From Strigops habroptila (taxonomy: Eukaryota; Chordata; Aves; Psittaciformes; Psittacidae): a DNA stretch of 64,000 nucleotides. This document shows positions 1-12,700 of the stretch, piece after piece. Made by a program: the position numbers and the translations under genes. Positions within the stretch are counted from its first letter, which is position 1. The number at the start of each line of letters is the position of its first letter. Location of the stretch: NCBI RefSeq assembly GCF_004027225.2, contig NC_044277.2, forward strand, positions 71,859,900-71,923,899, read 5' to 3'. Below the pieces are notes generated by a model. That model did not search any database, was not told the origin of the DNA, and saw nothing but the letters and a program-made list of their open reading frames with translations.

Positions 1-1
1 C

Positions 2-370
2 TCGCTCAGGGGCAGGGGCAACCAGAAGAACAGCAGCAACAAGCCGCAGCCGCAGGGCCCCCCCGGGGGCGGCGGCTGCAGCAGCAGCAGCAGCGAGAGC
101 AGCCCCGGGGGCCACAAGAACAAGAAGGCGCCGGAGCTCGCCAAGCAGCCCTCGCAGCCGCGATCGGGCGGCGGCAAGGAGAAGCCGCGGGAAGCGGCCA
201 GGGAGCCCGGCGCCGGTAAGGAGGCGGCGCAGCGGCCCGGCCCCGGCCCCGGCTCCGGCTCCGGGTGCGGGTCGGGGCCGGCGCCGCTGGTGCCGCTGCC
301 GTCGGGGTCGGGTCCGCTGGCGCCCGCGGGCCGGCAGCAGCACTGCACGCAGGTGCGGACGCGGCGGCTG
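2..370 (+). CDS. UBE2QL1: Possible in-frame N-terminal extension of UBE2QL1 (partial, runs off the window)
   Basis: The UBE2QL1 frame is open for 123 codons upstream of the Met at 371 and contains no in-frame ATG, so an initiator would lie before base 1. The predicted peptide is low in complexity: Ser runs, Lys/Asn-rich stretches, then Gly/Pro-rich sequence. Codons end almost only in G or C (AAG, CAG, AAC, GGC, CCG), which suits a translated frame in a GC-rich exon. Just before the usual Met the peptide reads TRRL. From memory, UBE2Q1 and UBE2Q2 also have RLMKEL there, so homology seems to cross the annotated start. The alternative is a GC-rich 5' UTR in which stop codons are rare; another frame is also open here. 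Confidence 0.5.
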
Positions 371-724
371 ATGAAGGAGCTGCAGGACATCGCGCGCCTC
401 AGCGACCGCTTCATCTCGGTGGAGCTGGTGGACGAGAGCCTCTTCGACTGGAATGTGAAGCTGCACCAGGTGGACAAGGACTCGGTGCTGTGGCAGGACA
501 TGAAGGAGACCAACACGGAGTACATCCTGCTCAACCTCACCTTCCCCGACAACTTCCCCTTCTCGCCACCCTTCATGAGGGTGCTCAGCCCGCGCCTGGA
601 GAACGGCTACGTCCTCGACGGCGGAGCCATCTGCATGGAGCTGCTCACCCCCCGCGGCTGGTCCAGCGCCTACACCGTGGAGGCCGTCATGAGGCAGTTT
701 GCGGCCAGCTTGGTCAAGGGGCAG
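371..724 (+). CDS. UBE2QL1: UBE2QL1 coding exon 1
   Basis: This exon holds 118 codons, from the conventional Met to Gln118, and most of the UBC core including Cys88. It ends in phase 0 before the donor GTAGGG at 725. It lies in a strongly GC-rich, CpG-rich block, as expected for a first exon. Third codon positions are almost all G or C. Confidence 0.93.
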
Positions 725-3700
725 GTAGGGGGGCCCGGGGGCTCTCTCTCTGCGAGCGTGTGGCAGGGCGTGCGTGCCTGTGTGCATGTTTGGATAGGGA
801 CCCCAAAGGGCAGCGGGTGAAGCCCTGCCTGTGGCTGACCTTGGCCAGGCCTGGGTGACAGCTCTCCCCCAAGGACCTGGCGTCACTGGTGAGAAGGGGA
901 CAGGAGCACACATGTTCTGCTCTGGGGTCCCTTCTCTGTCAGGCACAGCAGAGATACGTATGGGGCAGCTTGAAGGAGCAAGGAGCACGTGCATCTGTCG
1001 CGTCCTCCTGCACATCTTTTGTCCCTGTGCTTGGCTCTGCTGCGTGTGGCACCAAGATGTCATGCTCATTGGCACCAAGCTGTCATGCCTGTTGCCCCTG
1101 AGAGGCATCTCCCTCACCCCAGAGCAAAAGGGGCTCTTCAGGCTGCAGCGGGGTTTGGGATTCAAGTCCTCCACCTCCTGTCCTTTGCCAACTAGACAGC
1201 CATACTTTCTGGTCCTCTCCGTGAAGGGCTGCCGCTGGCACAGGGCGCGACAGCGCTGGAGCTGCTGCCCCCAGGTCTTTGTGTGGTGCTGTCCTGTGTA
1301 GCATCCCTCGGGGGAGAAGAAGCAACCCCGGGTTTGGGGCTTGGTACACAGGGCAGAGGTGTGGCACAGGGTTACATCTGGAATTGCTGCCTGAGCTGCC
1401 GGCAAAGTTGTGCCAGTTTATAACCTCGCTGCCCGAAGGAAACAAGTCATTTCGGGCACGTACTGCAGTTGCAGCAGCCAGACAGTTCCTGCCAGTTCTG
1501 CTCTCTGGAGGAGGTGCCTGGTTTCCCCAGCAGAGGATCTCATCTGAGCTGAATCAATGTGGTTTATGCTTTTTTTTTTCTTCTGCAGAGTATCCTTAGA
1601 AGTATTTCTTAAGCTGTTTTTATTGAATGGGTAAATATTGCTGGTGAAACTCACAGACAGTCTTTGGTTACTGTAGTGGGCAATATACACATGACTGTGA
1701 CAGGGTGATTTTCCTGTTCACTTAATGAATGCCCTTGAACCCAGGGGACATGCACAGCTCCACGTCTGTGAATAAATGATGCTAAGTAACTTCTTAAATT
1801 CGTCTCTTGGAAAGGAGGTGGGAGGGGGAAGCGTAAATAATAACATATTTTTCATTTGCTTAAAAATGAGGTTACTCCTGTTTGCCTCTGTGGAACTACT
1901 TGCATGAGCAGAAGTGAAAGTTTGGGATTTTTTAAGACTGAGAATTAATTTTTGATTGTTTAAAAGACCCTTTTGTAAATGGCTGTTGTCCTTTTTCTCT
2001 GCTTGATTTGGGCCTACTGCTCCTATTTTTAATCAGATAGTATTTTTCTCTGCACTTCATTTGAAGAGGTCAAGTTTCCTGGGTCACCTTGGGATATAAA
2101 AAATAGGCGAAAAAAAGTGCTTTAACTTACATTGAGCCTGGGGTATGTTGAAGTTCTGTAGCTACTCTGACTGCGTCTCACTATTTGTTAACCCACCTCT
2201 TTTTATAGAGATCACAGCTGTCATTATTTTAAACAAGATTTTAGAAGGACAGTGCTAAATTATCTATTTTTTATATAACAACTGTATAAAATTTTTATAA
2301 CAATTCAGCATATTGCTGAATATTTAATCTGAATGTTGACTGTAAAAGGGTTAAATTAAGATTTACTGGGATCATAAAATGGCTCAGTGAAGAAAAGCAC
2401 TAAATTGTCATATTGGTAATAAATATTAAGCTATATAATCTGACAATTTTCTTCCCTAAACCACTCAAGAGATTTCCAGAAAGCAGTAGTAATTTCTGAT
2501 AACAGGGGGTGTTTATGTGTGCATCATTAACAAACACATTTAAAATGCAAGATTTTCGGTAACATCCTTCCAGAAGTTTACAAAGTTAATTACAAAAAAA
2601 GAGAATGAAAGGCAGAAATAAGTCGCTGCCAATAACTTAGTAGTTAAATAGGTGCAATGTGAACGTTTCAACATCTTGGATCGTTCATGCCAAGTGGGAA
2701 GGTTAATAGGTAATACTGGCAGGACGTTTAATTTCTGAGTTGCAGAGGTGTCTCCTGTGATGAGTTGCCAGCCTGTCACCATAGCCGGGCTCCGTGTCAT
2801 GGGAGCCACGTCTCTGTAATCGCACTCCCCTCGTTATGTAATCTCCACTCCATTGCATAATAGGGCTCAAAATACGACAGGCGCTCCCCTGTCCCCGTTT
2901 CATCTTTCATTTGACAGGTAGTCTACTTTTCACTGGTTTAAAAAGGAAAGCGGGGCTGCCGAAACACCGAGAGCCAAGGCGCCACGCTTCCCAGAGCTGC
3001 GGGGCTGGTTTTGAGTTGCTTTTGCCGTGCGGTGGCCTGCAAGGAGCCGTCCTGAGCAAACAGCAATGGCTTACACCAGGTTAATTGTGCAATTCCTATA
3101 AGCAGCCTGCATCCTGCAATAGCGTGGAACACTCAGCGCGCTTGCTATTAATCAGAAAGGCTGGAAGGGCGAGGGCCGTTCTCCACCGCCTCAAAACGAC
3201 CCTGCTCGAGCAAATGGCGGCAGCCACGAGGCCGAGCAGGAGATGGGGCACTGCCGGTGCCGGTGGGTGAAGGGGACCTTCTGGAGAAATGTCACTGGTT
3301 CGCAGTACCACGGTTTGGCGTGAAATCATGGTGAATACTCGAGCCTGTGACGCATCCAAGCGCGCCTCGCTGGCGTGGGCCTCCGTGTGAGTAGGCAGGA
3401 GAGAAGTTCCCGCCAGCGTGCGTTCCTCCTTTTGGCAGTTTGAGTGATAAAACCGAGGTGGCTGATGTCACTCAGCGTTTCTCATCAGCCCCGTTTTGCT
3501 GTGCTGACTGTAACGCTGCTGTTCTCTGCCAGCTCTTCGGGGAGAAGCGCAGCGCTTCTCAGTCTGTTGTTTTGTCAGAGCTAACAGTAACCTATGGACG
3601 TATATGACCTTCTCCTTTTTGACAAAAAGTGATCGAAAAGCAGACAAAACTAACACTGAAAATACATTTTCAGGCAGTCAGGATTCTTGACAAATCCAGA

Positions 3701-6700
3701 TATTTTAAATGAATTTCACAGACCTTTTAGCAGAGTAAAAGAAAAATTGAGAGAAGTCCTTCTGGCATCTCACAGGTGAACCATTTCACTCAGGAGCTAT
3801 GTCAGTAAGGAGATGTAAGTGTGCAACGCAGAAAAGTAGCACTTTTCTGTTACTTTTCAGCCTTGCACTCGTATTCAGGGAAACCCGAGTCCAGGTTCCC
3901 AAACCCAAGCATGTCTCCCAGGGGCTGGATTTTAAATCAGGGTGGCTGTTTTGTCAGATCTCACCAAGCAGGAACCAGGCAACTCAGGTGACCTTGCTTG
4001 AGAGATGTCCTACCTTGTAGGGTGTGCTGCCTTTCTCCCTGTCATGAATCTAGTACTGCATTTTTTGTCTGGAAAAAAATTAAATGGAAGAGAGACAATT
4101 TCTGTTTGAATGAAACAATTCAACAGACCGAAACTATGCTTTTTTATTTTTTTTCCCCAGTTTTCAAGGGGGAAAAAAAAGTTAATTAACAAAGAAGTTG
4201 GGGTTTGGTTGGTTGGTTGCTTCAGTTATTCAGCTGAGAAAATCAATTATTCACACAGCTCTAGTCAGTATCTTGAGGGGAATTCTCAGTACATCAAAGG
4301 CCTAAGACTGTTTATCTGTCTGGGATCCAGAATCTTATTTTTAAAAACTTGGTGGTGTCCTTAACTCAACTGTAGCCTTGGTTTTAAGGGGATGACTTTG
4401 TACTTGCTTCGTGCACAGTCAGCTGCTCACTGGCTCCCATCACCATAGGTGAAAGCTCAGCCTTGCCAAACCAGTGCAATGGTAGCCCTGAGCCCCGGCA
4501 GAGCTGGGGTGTCAGCCAAGGAGGTGGGGTGATGCCAACAAAATGATTTAAATACCAGTTGTTTGTTGTCCTGGAGGCAGCTGTTCCACATGCCTGTCTA
4601 GGCAGAGCCTCCCGTGTCTGTCTGTCTATCCAGGCTGGGGAAGTGGCCCTTTCAGTGTTACTCCTCTGCAGCACCCTTTAAAGCGGTTTATTGATAACTT
4701 AAGAGAGATGTAAAAACATATATGTTGCTCTCTGCTTCCTGATAACAGAGCTGTTGTCATGATAATACTAATAACTGAAGGAAGGAAGGGGGAACAGTGC
4801 CAGTGGTAGAAGAGTGATGAAACAGCAGGAGGTTTGTCACGGCTTTCCTTGAGTAATACACATGAGGCCAGCACCCATGTTTCAGGAAGGAGCTGTCTCT
4901 CTTGTCTGAAAACATGGTGGATGAAAAGTAGCAGACTTTGTCCAAAAGTAGCACAAGTAGATTTTGTGTCCTGAAATACATGTTGTTTCTCACTCAGGAG
5001 GAATGGTTTGATGCTGGTTTGGTGGAAGTTTTAAAGAAGACAAAGTATGTATGCCAATGTCCACATAATGCATCAGGAATATTTTTGGTTTATTTTTGAG
5101 AACAGCTAGCAAAGATGTATCTCAGTTCCTTGAGGACTTTGGGCTTATGATTGCATTAGTGCTGACCATTATCTGCCTTGTTCACCTGCTTTACAAGTCC
5201 CTTGTTCTCTCCATGGAGCCTGGGGACAGGACTGGCAGCCAAGGGCAGCTGTCACGTAACTGGTGACTGCAGATTATGTCATGGAAAAAGTTGTTCGTTT
5301 TGAGGAATATACTCCCTTATATTTCCAGTGAATAGAAGGAGCATAGAGATTTTGTGAGGACATACTAAAATAGGAAGGGGGAACCCCTAGTTACAAGTAT
5401 TCTTGCTGTGGTGGGCCTCTGTATAATGTTTTAAATCAAAATAAAAATGTAATTTGTAATGAAAATTTGTTTTTCTATTGGAAAATATATCCCAAATTGA
5501 AATAAAAGTTGTTGCTATATAGTACTTTCATCCCTCATATTGTAATGTTAGAAATACCTCAGTGGAATCCTGTTAGTTTGCTTCAAGGGGTATGTGCCTT
5601 GTATGACTGTTGGACTGATTTATCTTTCCATTTTAAAAATGTAAGTATCCCAGCTGACTTCTACCAGATAGAAACAGGAGAAATGGACTTATTTCATGAA
5701 AACAGACACAGAAGGTAGCTGTTAATCATAGTCTAAATTACTCCCTCTTCATCCTTTCAGACAAAAGTATGAGTGAGCAGATAGCAGATGGGACTTGTGC
5801 GGTGTCCAGGAGGTCAACAGACTCCAGTTCTTTCAAATACGCATAGCAGAAATTAATTGCAAATCCATGGGTTTTCATACTCCAGATGCTGGGTTTGAGG
5901 ACTGTAGCCGTGAATAAATCAATAAATCAGCTAATCTCAAAGGCTGCAGAAATGTGTAGAGAACACGGTGGTCTCTGAATTATTTGGAGCCATTGTATCC
6001 TGTTAGGGCCTTAAAAAATAAAACTGGCTTGCATTTTGATTTCAATTAGCTGTCTGAGCAAATGATGCCAGTTATATTCAAGGAAAGAAATGTTGCTTTA
6101 GGTCCATGGCCGAAAAACATGTTGACTCATACAAAAAGATGACAGAGGAGACAAAGGATGTATTTATGGGGCTTGTTCCCCATGAAAAGGTATAAATGCT
6201 GGGCCAAAGAGGTAACAGAGTACTGTTTAGCTACAGAGGAAATTAGATATATTTGCCTTCTAAGATATCTTCTCTATTGCAATTGAGAAACCTGGGATTT
6301 TCAAGCTGAAGTTTAAGTGGGAACATATATATTTGCTATGTCGAGATGCTAGGACTGATGAATGGGCTGGAAAAAATACTGTTCATGTGTACTCTGATAT
6401 ATTGCTGTTCTGACTATCCGCTATTATTATGCAAATATAGTCTACTGAGAGGAATGAAGACACAGGGATTCCAACTCGTTGAAGTGGGAGGCTGGTTTAA
6501 TTCTTTTAAAAAGCAGGGGGGACATAATCTCCATTTTATCCCTTCAGGACATAAAAAGGAAAATTTTAAAATACTTTCAACTATCATTCTTAATGTTAAA
6601 ATAGACATCAAGTAAGTTAAAACACTAAATTGAAACAAACTACTTATGTTAAAACATGCTTTTATGGCAGGTAGAACTAATTCTTCCTAGCAGTACATGG

Positions 6701-9700
6701 CTGATCTAAATAAGAATTCGAAAGAATTGCTGCTTTGGATAATAAGAAAATTGAATATGCTCAAAAGAGCATGATTCTTCTTCCCGGAATTACAAAAGAA
6801 GTCCTCATTTTCTTCAGTGGAAATTTTCAGATGGAACTGTGTAGCATTTGGGTAGTTTGTCAGGTACTACTTTGTTGAAGAATTGTATTTTTTCAACTGC
6901 AGAAAGCCTAGTCCAAAGAGGTGATGTTGTGTCCTCCTGGAGGAGTAACCTAAATAATCTACTTTCTATTGTGAGGAAGATTTACTCCTCCTTATACAGG
7001 CTAGCCTTGAAAATATGCAGATTTCCTAGCATCTGCACAATGCCCAGCTGATTTCCATGCATGACCAGAGACTTCCAGATCGAAGATTTGTGACTCTGCA
7101 GTAATTCTGGTCCTCGTATCACCAGAGTCTTATTGCCAGGCGTGATCTGAGGCATGTCCCCTGAGTGGGCATCTGCTCTCACAAAGTGGGACGATGGTTA
7201 AGTAACATAATACTAGCTGCGTTTCTTTTTCCCATCTAAGCTCCTTTTGGCTGATAAGAGTCAGGGAGAACTTCAGGGGCTGCAGTGGTTATGCTGTCTG
7301 AATGGCTCAAAATATGTCTTAAATTTAATGTGTGCAGGATCCAGTTGTCTCACTTGTAAATGGAATACTTGGTTTCTGTGGAATATCATCCCAAAATATC
7401 ATCATGCTCTTCCAGTATTTAAAGGATGGTTACAAAGAAGATGGAGACTCCCTGTTCACAAGGAGTCACATGGAAAAGACAGAAGGGTAATGGGCACAAG
7501 TTACTCCTGGAGAGATTGTGACTGGACGCAAGAGGAAAATTTTTCACTTGATGATCAGGCATTGGAATACTCTCCCCAGGGAAGTGGTGGATTCCTTAAC
7601 ACTGAATACTTTTAGGATTCAGGGGGACAGGGTGGTGGGCCATCTAGTCTAGGTCATGCTTTGCCTAGAAAGGTTGGACCAAATGATGCTTGAGGTCGCT
7701 TCCAACCTCGTGTTTTATGATTCTATGATCATAGTATTTTTGAAAAGTGTGTGGGTTGGAGCTGGTCGTACTCCACAGAGTCATTTCTAGAGGATGCTGA
7801 GCACTCCACATTGTTGGTCTTTAACTCCGGCAGTAAACATCAGTAATTGAGTAGATCGTGGAAGCTGCAGGACAAGCTGCACAGGAAGGACATGGTACTG
7901 TTACCTAACCTGGCTGGCGGTAAAACCAGGACTGCACTGGGAATCTAAAGAGCATAAGCTAGGGAGAAGCATGGGTGTGCTTTGATGAAAGTAAATTTGC
8001 AGTCTTTTTATTGGTCTGCACAAAACAGTATGTGGGCATCACCTTACGGCATTGAGGTGATTCCTCTGCTGAAACAAGGTGCAAGTCTGCTTAGGCCCAT
8101 TCCAGTTAAAAGTCAGACTGAGGAGTGGTACATCATGTGTGCCTGTCCTCAGCCATGTGTGGCAGATACTTACCTCCCCTGTGCATGGTACAGAGTCTAT
8201 CCCCGGAAAATGTCTTTTTGTCTGCTTCGGGATTGTTAAAATCTTGCGTTGTTAAAATTAATGATCCTTATTGATTTAATCCTCTTTGCGCAGGCTCACC
8301 AAAACCCCCAGAACTTCTGCCATGACTCCTTCATAGAGTTACAAGTCAGTCGTGATTCCAAATCTGCATTCAAAGATGAGTGAAAATAAACCGGGGAAGG
8401 AGCTCAGATGCTTGTCATAGTCAGGCTTTATGAGCTGTGGAATGACTTAGATATTTCTCCTGTTTCTAGGTTTGTGCTACAAATGGTAACAAACTCCCAG
8501 CTACAGTAAGAAGTATAGGGCTTATTTCCATAATATGCACCCATAAAAATACCTAAAGCATCACATGCTGTTACTGCTTTTTCACATTTTCTATGTATTT
8601 CTTTAAATGACACATTTTCTATAAATTTGGCAGGATTATTTCTGTTAAATTATACCTAGTATTGAAGTGTTCTGTAATTGTTACGTGGAGGAGGATGTTT
8701 CACAGTTAGAGCACTTAGGCTGAGGAGAGGTGATCTGACTCTAGCTTCCAGGTTTTGCCACTGCCTTCAGGTGAAGTCATGGGCAAGTCATACAACTTCA
8801 CTATATTCCTCTTTCCCACCTGTGAAGTACAGGTAATCCTCTTGCCAAAGGTCATTTGAGGATATATACTTGAAGTACTCAGAAGTGGGGACTCTATGAG
8901 TAGATGTCCATGTGCATCAGTATGAAACATATAGCAGTCAAGAGATTGACACGTTTGTATAAACGGGAAAAGCGCATTGGCTTGTGACTCTAATCTTACA
9001 AGTTTGATCTTAACTTGATTAAATGTTCCCGGAGGTAGCCTGCTTTTAATCCTGGTTGTTGTTTTTTAGCATCGTGAAACTTTGGTAAATTTGGAGACAG
9101 ACATTGTTGTCTGAGGTGTTTGTCTTTACAACCTTTCTTAAAGGATGGATTGAGTTGCTTTGCTTTGCTGGGGTTTACATCCACGGTTGTGTTTAGCTTG
9201 GGTAGCTGCTTCAGGTTACTGATGTGGAGGGCCTGTGGGCTGAGGCAAAGACAGGTTGTCATGCTCCCAGTGTTTTCACCTGGACTTACTCTCAGTAACT
9301 GCTGGTACCTGATTCCACAGAGAGGTAGTCTGGGGAGCTCAGCAGAAGATTGAAAATGTCCCTTTGTCATTAGACTAGCAGATGCCCATTTGATGGCAGG
9401 GGACAGGGATCATCTCTTTTGACAGACACCCACCACATTGTAAGATGGCACCTTCTCCCTGGAGATGCTAGAGGCACCTTCCAAGAATGTGTTTGGCTGC
9501 CAGAATTTTCACAGAATCATGGAATAGTTTGGGTTGGAAGAGATGTTAGAGATCATCCAGTTCCAACCCCCCTGCCATGGGCAGGGACACCTTCCACTAG
9601 ACCAGGTTACTCAAAGCCCCATTCAACCTGGCCTTGAACACCGCCAGCGATGGGGCAGCCACAGCTTCTCTGGGCAACCTGTGCCAGCACCTCAGCACCC

Positions 9701-12700
9701 TCAGAGTAAAGAATTTCTTCCTAATATCTAAATCTACACTCTTTCAGATTAGAGCTGTTCCCCCTTCTCCTGTCACTACTTGCTCTTATAAAAAGTCCCT
9801 CTCCAGCTTTCTTGCAGGCCCCCTTTAGGTACTGGAAGCTGCTGTAAGGTCTCCCCAGAGAGCCTTCTCCAGGCTGAACAGCCCCAGCTCTCTCAGCCTG
9901 TCTTCGTAGGAAAGGTGCTCCAGACCTCTCACCATCTTCATGGCACTGTGCTACAACAGGTCCACCGCTCTTTTCTGTTGAGGGCCCCAGAGCTGAACAC
10001 AATACTCCAAGTGAGGTCTCACGAGAGCAGAGTAGAGGGGCAAGATCACCTCCTTTGACCTGCTTCTTTTGATGCAGCCCAGGATACGGTTGGTTTCTGG
10101 GCTGCAAGCGCACACTGAAGCTGCCTCATGTTAAGTTTCTCATCAACCAACACCCCCAAGCCCTTCTCCACAGAGCTGCTCTGAATCCATTCTCCACCCA
10201 GCCTGTATTTATGCTTGGGATTGCCCCGACCCAGGTGCAGGACCCAGGTGCACTTGGCCTTTTTTCTTGTTGTTTTGCCAATGTAGAGTTTGTCCCACCC
10301 ATACAATGCGGGAAGGGAATTTCTTAACCCTCATCTGTACTGAAATCACGTTGCTCACTCTGTCCTGACTTTAGGAAAGAGTGAGGTAGAGCAGTGTAGT
10401 GCTCTGTAGCTGTCAAACAAGGACTGAGGCTGTAAGTGTTTGTATCGATTAAGAGCTGCTTGCACCAGACTGCACACAGACTAGTGAGTGTTAATAATTA
10501 CTCAGCTGGAACTCAGATTTTTTTTCCTGGACAAATAACAGTCAACTCCCAGAAGGAGCAATTTAAAGGATGCTTTAAAGCTGGAACTTGCTGAGTTTTC
10601 ACTTCTTTGTATGGATTAATCTTAAAAAGAAGACCAAAAAAGGAGTGGAAATACTGCTTCAGAAATTACACATTTGCAGGAAAACATCCCATTTTTAATT
10701 CACTTATGCTGCATCATTAACAGTATTTGTCTACATCATTTTCTATACTGCTTTGTTTTAGCTATAGCTAATAATTATATATAGTGCAATATAAACTGTG
10801 TGCAGTTTTTGAGACATGATTAGCTGTGCCTCATCAGTACATCAAGGAAAAAATATAAACCACATAATCGGGAGGAGAGACCATGTATATTGCACTCTTA
10901 ACAGTGGTGCTGTGACACACTGAGAGCATGACAGTAGCTTGCTTTAGCATGGCTTTACTTTTGAATGCTTCTCTAAATCCAGTGGAAACATTTTCTCTGA
11001 AACTTGTTTAAATATTCTAGAATAAAACTGGTTCAGGCTTAAGCACTGTATTCTTCTGTTACTTATCAGAAAAGATTTGAGTATGTTTGCATAGTCTGCG
11101 GCTCTGAACAGTTGAGGCCCAAAGCTATTAGTCTCTGGCACATTAGCGGAGTATGTTATGTACTGGAGACTCCTAGTGTGCTCCAGCTCTTAGAAAATCC
11201 ACCAGTTTTGCGTCATCTATGGAGAGGCCTGAAACAGCAGACTTGGAAAAGGGGCATATCCTTGTGGGTCTCCTTCGTGTCCTTGGAGGGCTCACCACAA
11301 ATGCAGTGCGTGGCACAGTGACTTCCAGCAGTCTTTTATGTACCTCTCTAAACCTTTGCTTGTTTTCCGTCTCTTGACATTTACCTAGAAATGGGTCACT
11401 AGAGCCTACTATAGAGATCTCTTAAGAGATGAAGAGAGAAAATTAAATTGTACCCATACACCCTTATGCTGGCTTAAACAATGAGCCATATTTAGCCCCA
11501 TATGTGGAAGGCAGGTATGGCGTCCCTGCCCATGGCAGAGGGGTTGGAACTAGATGATCTAAAGGTCCTTTCCAACCCTAACTATTCTATGATTCTATGA
11601 TTTGCCCTTGGAAGACCAACCTTGAGTTATTTGCATATCCAGGACTAATGAAAGGAAAGCAAGGCTGAGGAGTTTGTGTTAAGATCAGTGCTAACAATGT
11701 GATGACATGCCTGCTTCTGAGTCTATTAGCTGTGTATTGTTTGCAATGAATACATCTTTTTGTTAACCAGTCCAGGAAAAAAATCTGGATGTGCCTGAAG
11801 GGTTTGCTGTGGCGTCTTAGAGATGTGTAGCACAGGGGCTTATGCTGTTTCCAGAATAACCTCAGTCTTGTAAGTGCTGATGACTGAATACAGTAGATCC
11901 TGGAAAATTTGGGACCTACTAACACAGGGATTTGCATCAGGAGAGGACTGAGGGCAGCCTTGAAGGATTCAGGACCTGGCTACATAGTGCCATAGCTGAC
12001 CTGTGTTGGCAGTTCAGCTCCAAGTATCCAAGTTGAATTTAGAGATCTTCAGAGGTCCCTTCCAGCCAGCACTTCGGTGATTGTATGATCCTGTGAAAGG
12101 ACGGCCACCATTATGTAGTCCTGTCTTTCCAGGTAGTGCCAAAAGTGGTCTGACATGGAAGTACATCTGACACTGTGTGGTATGCCAAAACTGTTGGGAT
12201 TTGGTCTGGGAACTACTATGGTTGGTTTGATGAGAGAGAGAGAAATCCTTTCATCACTGCCAAAGAAATGCCATTGAGGCCATCCTGATTCTGGAAATAC
12301 CAGAAAAAAAAAATGTCAGGACTGTTTTTCATGAGACACAGGCCACACGTGGGCAGGTACATGCTTGTAGTGGGATTACAGGGCTAAAGAGCTACAGGCT
12401 TCATTCTTGGTATCTCAGTACAGGACTTAACTCTGTCTTTGGACTTCATGACATGGTGGTGTTGGGGAAGAAAAGATATGGCATATCGCTGATGATGATA
12501 CCGAAGGACATTGAAGAGCTACTAGATGTTGAGTTGAATATTTTTGAGCATGCACTTCAGTGTCACATAGCCTTTGCAAAGGAAGGTCTGCCCCTCTACT
12601 CTGCTCTCATGAGACCTCACTTGGAGTATTGTGTACAGTTCTGATGCCCTCAACATAAAAAGGAAATGGAGCTGTTGGAGCAAGTCCAGAGGAGGGCCAC

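Larger units (their letters stand above)
1..900 (+). promoter_or_regulatory. CpG-rich island over UBE2QL1 exon 1 (right part)
   Basis: Base composition is very GC-rich with frequent CpG up to about 730, then falls off quickly into ordinary intron. This is typical of a CpG island covering a vertebrate first exon. The transcription start is not visible and probably lies left of the window. A short AGC repeat at about 78-95 encodes Ser in the extension frame. Confidence 0.6.

Noticed and set aside
265..858. Overlapping 197-codon open frame in UBE2QL1 exon 1
   Set aside because: Ala/Gly/Arg-rich shadow frame in GC-rich DNA. The true frame encodes a near-identical match to UBE2QL1.
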